Both the position numbers and the translations under genes were made by a program. From Alphaproteobacteria bacterium (lineage in GTDB: Bacteria; Pseudomonadota; Alphaproteobacteria; CALKHQ01), in NCBI GenBank assembly GCA_041396705.1, contig JAWKYB010000012.1:1-64000 (forward strand): DNA of 64,000 nucleotides. The letters are read 5' to 3'. Below, in pieces: positions 58,744 through 64,000 of the stretch. How positions within the stretch are numbered: the stretch's first letter is position 1; every line of letters begins with the position of its first letter. Below the pieces are notes generated by a model. It worked only from the letters and a program-made list of their open reading frames with translations, was not told the DNA's origin and searched no databases.

Positions 58744-60531
58744 ATGGCGTATCGCAGATTCGTTCGCAGCGCGGCCGACGCGGGCCGGCGCGCCGGTGCC
58801 GGGCTCGCTCTGGGCCTGGCGCTGGGCCTGGTCGCCGCCGGGGCCCATGCCGACGAGGCGGAGCGGCTGCAGCGCGCGCAGCAGATCCTCTCCGGCCTCG
58901 GCTACTACTCCGGCGCGGTCGACGGCCTTGCCGGGCCGGCGACCCGCAACGCGGTGCAGCGCTTCCAGGACGAGAACGGCATCACCCCCACCGGCCAGAT
59001 CGACGACTACACCTGGGGGGTGCTGCAGTCGCGCGCCAGCGGCGTCACCGCCAGCTCCAGCAGTGCCGGGACAACTTCGAGCGACCTGGCGGAGGCGCAG
59101 CGCATCCTCGCCTCGCTCGGCTACGACCCCGGACCGGACGACGGTGCCATGGGATCGCGCACGCAGAATGCGCTGCAGGCGTTCCAGCGTGCCGCCGGCA
59201 TCGTCGCCAACGGCCAGCTCAACCCGGAGACGCTGAGCGCGCTGCGCAGCCGCGCCGGCGGCGGGGGCGAGGACGGCGCCGCCGGGGGCGACCCCGACGT
59301 GCGCGAGGCCCAGCTGCTGCTGACCGCGCTGGGCTATGGCGACCTCGACGCCGACGGCGAGATGGGGCCGGCGACGTCGTCGGCCATCGCTGCGTTCCAG
59401 CGTGCCGAGGGGCTGAACCGCAACGGCCGGCTGACGCCGGCGACGCTTGAGCGGCTGCGCCTGCGCGCGCCGCACGAGCAGACCCAGACCGACCCGATGG
59501 TCGCCGACGCCCAGGAATGGCTGAAGCTGCTCGGCTACGAGGTCAATACCGCCGACGGCGTGATGGGGCCGGAGACGGTGCGCGCCGTCAGCCGGTTCCA
59601 GGCCGACGAGAACCTGCGCCGTACCGGCACAATCACGCCGGAGACGTTCGAGCGGCTGCGGGCGCGGGCGCGCGATGTGACCGACATCCCGCGCGAGAAC
59701 CCGTTCATCGCCGAGGCGCAGCGCCTGCTCGCCGACGCCGGCTTCGATCCGGGCCCGGCCGACGGCATGAGCGGCAGCAAGACCGAGGAGGCGATGCGCC
59801 AGTTCCAGGCGGCCAACGGCCTGCGGGTGACCGGCACGCTGACCCTGGAGACCCTGAACGCGCTGCGCGGCGAGGACAACGCGGCCACCCAGATCATGGA
59901 CTTCTGGAGCCTGCAGCGCGCCCAGCAGCTGCTGCGCGAGCTGGGCTACCTGTCGGCGGCGGCCGACGGCGTGCTCGGCCCGGCGACGGCGACGGCGATT
60001 GCGCGCTACCAGGCCGCCAACGGGCTGGTCACCAGCGGCACGCTGACCGTGGAGACATACAACCTGCTGGAGGACCAGCGCGCCGCCCACCGCAGCACGG
60101 TGCAGAACGTGGCGATGGAGGCGTGGGACCATCAGTTCGCCGATTTCCCGGCCGACGCACTGTTCGAAGGCGCCTTCGCGGCGCTCGACCCCGCCAGCCA
60201 TCCGATGCTGGCCGAGGCCGATCCGCTGGACCTCGAGGCCCAGTACGAGACCCAGCCCAACTTCGCCGGCCACTATGTGGTGCTGCAGGTCAATCTGTTG
60301 AGCGGCGTGGCGCCGCTGGCGGTGGTGATCGACTGCACGACCGGCGCGGCCGTCGCCTCGGTGTCGTCGACCTACGGCGTCGAGTTCCGGCCGGACAGCC
60401 GGTTGCTGGTGGCCGACCCGATCGACACGCCCGACGTGGTGCAGGAGGTCGAGCGCGGCCTCAGGGTGGCGCCAAGCTACTATGTGCTGGACGACGACGG
60501 CCGGCTCAGCGAGCTGCGCGAAGGCGGTTGA
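58744..60531 (+). CDS. Secreted protein with six peptidoglycan-binding repeats
   Basis: 595 residues with a signal peptide (LALGLALGLVAAGAHA|DE). GTG 58708 and ATG 58720 or 58732 are alternative starts overlapping the kinase end. Six PG_binding_1 repeats of about 58-60 residues fill positions 37-450, each of the form AQxxLxxLGY..G..DG.MGPxTxxAIxxFQ. The C-terminal 140 residues hold an unassigned domain with QPNFAGHYVVLQVN and VIDCTTGAAVASVSSTYGV, resembling a segment common in secreted bacterial proteins. There is no catalytic domain. It starts 1 base after the kinase stop and is probably regulated with it. Confidence 0.85.
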   Translation: MAYRRFVRSAADAGRRAGAGLALGLALGLVAAGAHADEAERLQRAQQILSGLGYYSGAVDGLAGPATRNAVQRFQDENGITPTGQIDDYTWGVLQSRASGVTASSSSAGTTSSDLAEAQRILASLGYDPGPDDGAMGSRTQNALQAFQRAAGIVANGQLNPETLSALRSRAGGGGEDGAAGGDPDVREAQLLLTALGYGDLDADGEMGPATSSAIAAFQRAEGLNRNGRLTPATLERLRLRAPHEQTQTDPMVADAQEWLKLLGYEVNTADGVMGPETVRAVSRFQADENLRRTGTITPETFERLRARARDVTDIPRENPFIAEAQRLLADAGFDPGPADGMSGSKTEEAMRQFQAANGLRVTGTLTLETLNALRGEDNAATQIMDFWSLQRAQQLLRELGYLSAAADGVLGPATATAIARYQAANGLVTSGTLTVETYNLLEDQRAAHRSTVQNVAMEAWDHQFADFPADALFEGAFAALDPASHPMLAEADPLDLEAQYETQPNFAGHYVVLQVNLLSGVAPLAVVIDCTTGAAVASVSSTYGVEFRPDSRLLVADPIDTPDVVQEVERGLRVAPSYYVLDDDGRLSELREGG

Positions 60532-60547
60532 GGCTTCGGCTCGCGGT

Positions 60548-61171
60548 TCAGCCGAACGCCCAGTTGGCGAAGGCGATCAGTTCGTTGATCGCGAAGGTCC
60601 AGATCCAGACCAGGAAGACGATCCCGCCGATGCCGATCAGCCAGCCGAGCACGGCGAAGCGCCCGTCCTTCTCCAGCAGGCCGATGCCGAGCGCGGCCAG
60701 GCCATAGGCCGGCAGCAGGTTCGAGAACGGCAGCGGGGCGGCCAGCACCACCGCGAACACCATCGCGAAACAGCCGAAGAACACCTCGAACCGGCGCGAC
60801 AGCACGCCTTCCATCGACGGCCGCGCCAGCCGCTCGACGCCGCGCAGCAGCGGCAGCACCTTGCCGATCGCCTTGTTGAACTTGGCGCGGCTGAACGCCT
60901 TGCGGCCGATCGAGCGCGGCAGGGTCGGGCGGTCGCGGCCCAGCGTCCACTGCAGCGCCAGGATGAACATCGGCACGCCGAACAGGGTGGACACGCCCGG
61001 GATCATCGGGATCGGCGGCAGGTTCGGGATCGCCAGCAGGATGAACAGCAGGCCGAACCCGCGATGGTGCAGGGCGGCCAGGATCTCGTCGATCGTGATG
61101 GTCTCGGGCTCTTGGTGCGCCACGACACCCTTCAGCACGGTCGAGGCGCTCTCGCTATGCTCGGTCGTCAC
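60548..61171 (-). CDS. exoD: ExoD family membrane protein (exopolysaccharide synthesis)
   Basis: 207 residues with four or more hydrophobic segments. ExoD features are ILAALHHRGFGLLFILLAIP, PPIPMIPGVSTLFGVPMFIL and AAPLPFSNLLPAYGLAALGI. The family affects exopolysaccharide in rhizobia and is found widely. Its biochemical role is not settled. It starts at GTG 61171 and converges with the peptidoglycan-binding gene at a 16-base gap. It sits beside two nucleotide-sugar enzymes. Confidence 0.92.
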   Translation of the reverse strand: MTTEHSESASTVLKGVVAHQEPETITIDEILAALHHRGFGLLFILLAIPNLPPIPMIPGVSTLFGVPMFILALQWTLGRDRPTLPRSIGRKAFSRAKFNKAIGKVLPLLRGVERLARPSMEGVLSRRFEVFFGCFAMVFAVVLAAPLPFSNLLPAYGLAALGIGLLEKDGRFAVLGWLIGIGGIVFLVWIWTFAINELIAFANWAFG

Positions 61172-61278
61172 GTCCTGCGGCCCGATCCCTGTCCTGCTGC
61201 CATGACCTGGCTGGATGAACTGCCGTTTAGGCTAGAGTTGTGGCACGGGCGGGGCAAGCGGTTCGCCGGGCCGTGCCG

Positions 61279-62259
61279 CTAAGATAGGTTGTGGTACGAC
61301 CGGTACCAATCGATGAAGCGCGGGATGCCCTCGTCGATCGTGACCTTGGGGGCGAAGCCGAGGTCGGCCCGGCTCTCGGCGATATCGGCGAAGGTTTCGC
61401 GCACGTCGCCCTGCTGCATCGGTTCCATCCGCAGCTCGGCCTTGCGGCCGAGGCAGCGCTCGATCACCCCGATGAAATCGAGCAGCGCCTCGGCCCGGTG
61501 GTTGCCCAGGTTGTAGATCCGGTTGGCGAGCCCGTCCGAATCGGGCGGCAGCGGCCGCGTCAGCGCGCCGCAGATGCCGGCGACGATGTCGTCGACATAG
61601 GTGAAGTCGCGGCGCATGTCGCCGTTGTTGAACACCGGGATCGGCCGGCCTTGCAGGATCGCCTCGGTGAACAGCCACGTCGCCATGTCCGGCCGGCCCC
61701 ACGGACCGTAGACGGTGAAGAAGCGCAGGCCGACGCAGGCGATGCCGAAGCTGTCGGCGTAGACCCGGGCGAGGTGCTCGCCACCCAGCTTGGTCGCCGC
61801 GTAGATCGACACCGGCTTGTCGGTGCACTGGCGCACGCTGAACGGGATGTCCTTCAGCGCACCGTAGACCGACGACGTGGAGGCGTAGACGAAGCGCTCC
61901 AGCCGCGGCAGCCGCCGCGCCGCTTCCAGCAGTACCAGCTGGCCCATGACGTTGCTGGCGACATAGGCGTAGGGGTCGACCAGCGAATGGCGCACGCCCG
62001 CCTGCGCGGCCAGGTGCAGAATGTGGCTGGCGTCGCCGTGCGGCTGCAGCGCCGCCTCGATCGCCGCACGGTCGGCGATGTCGGCCTCGACGAAGCTGAA
62101 TCCCGGCCCTTCGAGCCGCGCCAGCCGGTCGCGCTTCAGCTTCACGCTGTAATACGGATTGAGGTTGTCGATGCCGACGACCGCATGGCCCTGGTCGAGC
62201 AGCGCCCGTGCCGCGTTCATGCCGACGAAGCCGGCTGCGCCGGTGACCACGATCTTCAA
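61279..62259 (-). CDS. NAD-dependent nucleotide-sugar epimerase (UDP-glucuronate 4-epimerase-like)
   Basis: 326 residues, an extended short-chain dehydrogenase. The NAD loop is VTGAAGFVGMNAA, the catalytic triad is in YASTSSVYG and YAATKLGGEHLA (YxxxK), and FFTVYGPWGRPDMA and DFTYVDDI are typical of UDP-glucuronate 4-epimerases (CapI/LpsL) and TviC. It probably makes UDP-galacturonate or UDP-GalNAcA for surface polysaccharide. The start is TTG 62259 with GGAAAGGGG upstream. It is divergent from the dehydrogenase that could supply its substrate. Confidence 0.92.
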   Translation of the reverse strand: MKIVVTGAAGFVGMNAARALLDQGHAVVGIDNLNPYYSVKLKRDRLARLEGPGFSFVEADIADRAAIEAALQPHGDASHILHLAAQAGVRHSLVDPYAYVASNVMGQLVLLEAARRLPRLERFVYASTSSVYGALKDIPFSVRQCTDKPVSIYAATKLGGEHLARVYADSFGIACVGLRFFTVYGPWGRPDMATWLFTEAILQGRPIPVFNNGDMRRDFTYVDDIVAGICGALTRPLPPDSDGLANRIYNLGNHRAEALLDFIGVIERCLGRKAELRMEPMQQGDVRETFADIAESRADLGFAPKVTIDEGIPRFIDWYRSYHNLS

Positions 62260-62372
62260 GCGCCGCCCCTTTCCGTCGACAATTCGCTGGAACAGGCGGG
62301 CCGATTACCATATCGAACGCTCACCGCAAATCCTGCCTCCGCGCCGGACATAACCATCGACCGCCGGGAAAG

Positions 62373-63665
62373 ATGCATCCTTCCGACGAAATCATCGCCG
62401 TGATCGGGCTCGGCTATGTCGGCCTGCCGTTGGCGCACGCCTTCGGCGGCGCGTTCGCCAACGTCATCGGCTACGACATCGCGCCATCCCGAATCGACGA
62501 GCTGAACAGAGGATATGACAGGACCGGCGAAGTCGGGGCAGAGGCGCTGCGCGCCTCCACCGTGCGCTTCACCCAAGATGCCGCCGCGCTGGCCGAGGCG
62601 ACCGCCTTTGTGGTGACGGTGCCGACCCCGATCGACGACAGCCGCCGTCCCGACCTGCGGCCGATCCTGTCTGCCTGCGACGCGGTCGGCAAGGCGATGC
62701 GGCCGGGCGCGGTGGTGGCGTTCGAATCGACCGTCTATCCGGGGTTGACCGAGACCGTGTGCGTGCCGCGGCTGGAGCAGGCCTCCGGCATGCGCTGGCG
62801 CAGCGACTTCGCCGTCGGCTATTCGCCGGAGCGGATCAATCCCGGCGACCGCGAGCACACCGTCACGCGGATCGTGAAGGTGGTGGCGGGCGACAGTCCG
62901 CAGACGCTGGACCGGCTATGCGCGATCTACGGGCCCGCGATCCCCGCCGGGCTGCACCGGGCGCCGTCGATCGCGGTCGCCGAGGCCGCCAAGGTGATCG
63001 AGAACACCCAGCGCGACCTGAACATCGCGCTGATGAACGAGCTGGCGATGATCTGCGACCGGCTTGGCCTGCGCACCGCCGACGTGCTGGCCGCCGCCCG
63101 CACCAAGTGGAACTTCCTGCCGTTCACCCCCGGCCTGGTCGGCGGCCACTGCATCGGCGTCGACCCCTATTACCTGACTGCGCGGGCGGAGCAGGTCGGC
63201 TACCAGCCGCACGTCATCCTGTCCGGCCGCCGGGTCAACGACGGCATGGGCGCCTATGTCGCCGACCGGGTGCTGCAGCTGGTGTTGCAGACCTGCGGCT
63301 ACGGCCGCGCGCCCCGTGTCGGCGTGCTCGGCGTCACCTTCAAGGAGAACGTGTCCGACATCCGCAACAGCCGGGTGCCGGATATCGTCGCCCGGCTTCG
63401 GGCCTATGGTGCCGAGTGTCTGGTCCACGACCCGCACGCCGATGCGGCGGAGACCGCGGCAGAATACGGCATCGCGCTGACGCCGGACCTCGCCGACCTG
63501 CACGGGCTCGATGCGCTGGTCCTGGCCGTCGCCCATCGCGAATATCTCGCGCTGGGTGCCGGACGGCTGGGCGCGATCCTCGGCGGACGCGGCGTGCTGG
63601 TCGACATCAAGTCGGCGCTGGAACCGGACGCGGTCGGCGACGGCGTCGCCTACTGGAGCCTGTGA
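62373..63665 (+). CDS. UDP-sugar 6-dehydrogenase (TviB/WbpA-like)
   Basis: 430 residues with three domains. The NAD domain is IAVIGLGYVGLPLAHAFG. VPTPIDDSRRPDLRPI and ESTVYPGLTETV follow. The central helix is AEAAKVIENTQRDLNIALMNE. The catalytic cysteine is in GGHCIGVDPYYLT. The UDP-binding domain has TFKENVSDIRNSRVPDI. It oxidises UDP-GlcNAc or UDP-GalNAc to the uronic acid with 2 NAD+. With the divergent epimerase it forms a TviB-TviC-like pair for capsule or O-antigen. Confidence 0.93.
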   Translation: MHPSDEIIAVIGLGYVGLPLAHAFGGAFANVIGYDIAPSRIDELNRGYDRTGEVGAEALRASTVRFTQDAAALAEATAFVVTVPTPIDDSRRPDLRPILSACDAVGKAMRPGAVVAFESTVYPGLTETVCVPRLEQASGMRWRSDFAVGYSPERINPGDREHTVTRIVKVVAGDSPQTLDRLCAIYGPAIPAGLHRAPSIAVAEAAKVIENTQRDLNIALMNELAMICDRLGLRTADVLAAARTKWNFLPFTPGLVGGHCIGVDPYYLTARAEQVGYQPHVILSGRRVNDGMGAYVADRVLQLVLQTCGYGRAPRVGVLGVTFKENVSDIRNSRVPDIVARLRAYGAECLVHDPHADAAETAAEYGIALTPDLADLHGLDALVLAVAHREYLALGAGRLGAILGGRGVLVDIKSALEPDAVGDGVAYWSL

Positions 63666-63680
63666 CGCCGCACAGCGGCG

Positions 63681-63866
63681 CTACGCCGGCGGCTGCGCCG
63701 GCGGACTTGCGTCGGCGGCCAGCCCGCGGCCGATCAGGGCGCGGATCGCGGCGGCACGGGTCGGCATCCGGTTGGCAAAGCGCCAGTCGTCGATCAGGCC
63801 GAGTTCGGCCTCGCTCAACATCAGCTGGAACTTGACCGTCCGCACCTCGCGGGTCGCGTCTGCCAT
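63681..63866 (-). CDS. Small ribbon-helix-helix-like protein
   Basis: 61 residues from ATG 63866 (GGAG 9 bases upstream). ATG 63914 gives 77 residues but overlaps the neighbouring gene. The pattern VKFQLMLSEAELGLIDDW, then RMPTRAAAIRALIGRGL, is a strand followed by two helices, as in CopG/MetJ-type DNA-binding proteins. It may be a small regulator or antitoxin-like protein, but no toxin gene is adjacent. It converges with the dehydrogenase gene. Confidence 0.6.
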   Translation of the reverse strand: MADATREVRTVKFQLMLSEAELGLIDDWRFANRMPTRAAAIRALIGRGLAADASPPAQPPA

Positions 63867-63904
63867 GCCTCGCCGCTCCGCCGGCCATTTTTCCATCAGT
63901 GACG

Positions 63905-64000
63905 TCAGTTCCATATCCTATGCCACCGGTGCCGCATCCGCCAGTCGCGGAGCTGGCGCAGGTCGCTCATGATATGGAACAGGACAATGAAGAACAGGTT
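63905..64000 (-). CDS. C-terminal end of a probable membrane protein (partial)
   Basis: Only the last 31 codons are inside the window. They encode NLFFIVLFHIMSDLRQLRDW and a basic, Trp/His/Arg-rich end. The hydrophobic start followed by a positive tail suggests a final membrane helix and cytoplasmic end. The family cannot be told. Confidence 0.4.
   Translation of the reverse strand, partial: NLFFIVLFHIMSDLRQLRDWRMRHRWHRIWN

Overview
The window is a gene-dense stretch of chromosome, GC-rich (about 70 % by eye), from an alphaproteobacterium. Three things point there: the tig-clpP-clpX-lon-HU block, the recG / sdhE-mfd arrangement, and several small families typical of Rhodospirillales or Geminicoccales-like bacteria. 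I assign no genus. I see no insertion sequence, prophage, CRISPR array, integrase or replication origin. The accessory flavour comes from regulatory and metabolic cassettes.

Layout. 0.1-1.3 kb: an SRPBCC protein and an unknown protein. 1.35-4.7 kb: a quorum-sensing cassette of luxR, luxI, a small unknown gene and a cytochrome P450, packed as one unit. 4.7-8.6 kb: a small secreted protein, a CPA1 antiporter with a cyclic-nucleotide-binding-like tail, and a YdjA-type nitroreductase. 8.6-14.7 kb: a TonB-like/DUF4384 envelope protein, a large divergent PEP-carboxylase-like protein with altered catalytic motifs, and a DUF502 membrane protein. 14.7-21.6 kb: recG (minus), then sdhE-mfd-secreted protein joined by stop/start overlaps. 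21.6-26.5 kb: FrnE-like oxidoreductase, mmsA, a secreted protein, and nnr with an in-frame stop.

26.6-33.5 kb: tRNA-Leu, then the proteostasis block tig (with a His/Asp tail), clpP, clpX, lon and HU, closed by a hairpin and tRNA-Val. 33.6-34.5 kb: MepA endopeptidase. 34.5-44.6 kb, all minus strand: coxG (frameshifted), then ydbH-ynbE-ydbL (envelope lipid homeostasis), then coxD-coxE-two XdhC-type genes-a molybdopterin-binding/nucleotidyltransferase fusion. This is a molybdo-hydroxylase maturation set without catalytic subunits in view. 44.7-50.5 kb: TAXI-TRAP transporter, an ion transporter and a universal stress protein. 50.6-53.2 kb: a ThiXYZ-like ABC importer under a TPP riboswitch whose closing stem contains the first start codon. 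53.2-56.5 kb: a histone-deacetylase-family hydrolase, a DUF192 protein and a frameshifted DegP/HtrA protease. 56.6-60.5 kb: a two-component pair followed by a protein with six peptidoglycan-binding repeats. 60.5-64 kb: ExoD, two nucleotide-sugar enzymes for surface polysaccharide, a small ribbon-helix-helix-like protein and a partial gene.

Three genes carry a single lesion in otherwise well-conserved frames: nnr (in-frame TGA), coxG (one base missing in a C run) and degP (one base missing at a GG). This may reflect indel errors in the assembly as much as true decay. The most promising biology is the luxI-linked P450 operon with a hairpin over the luxI ribosome-binding site, and the PEP-carboxylase-like protein lacking key catalytic residues.
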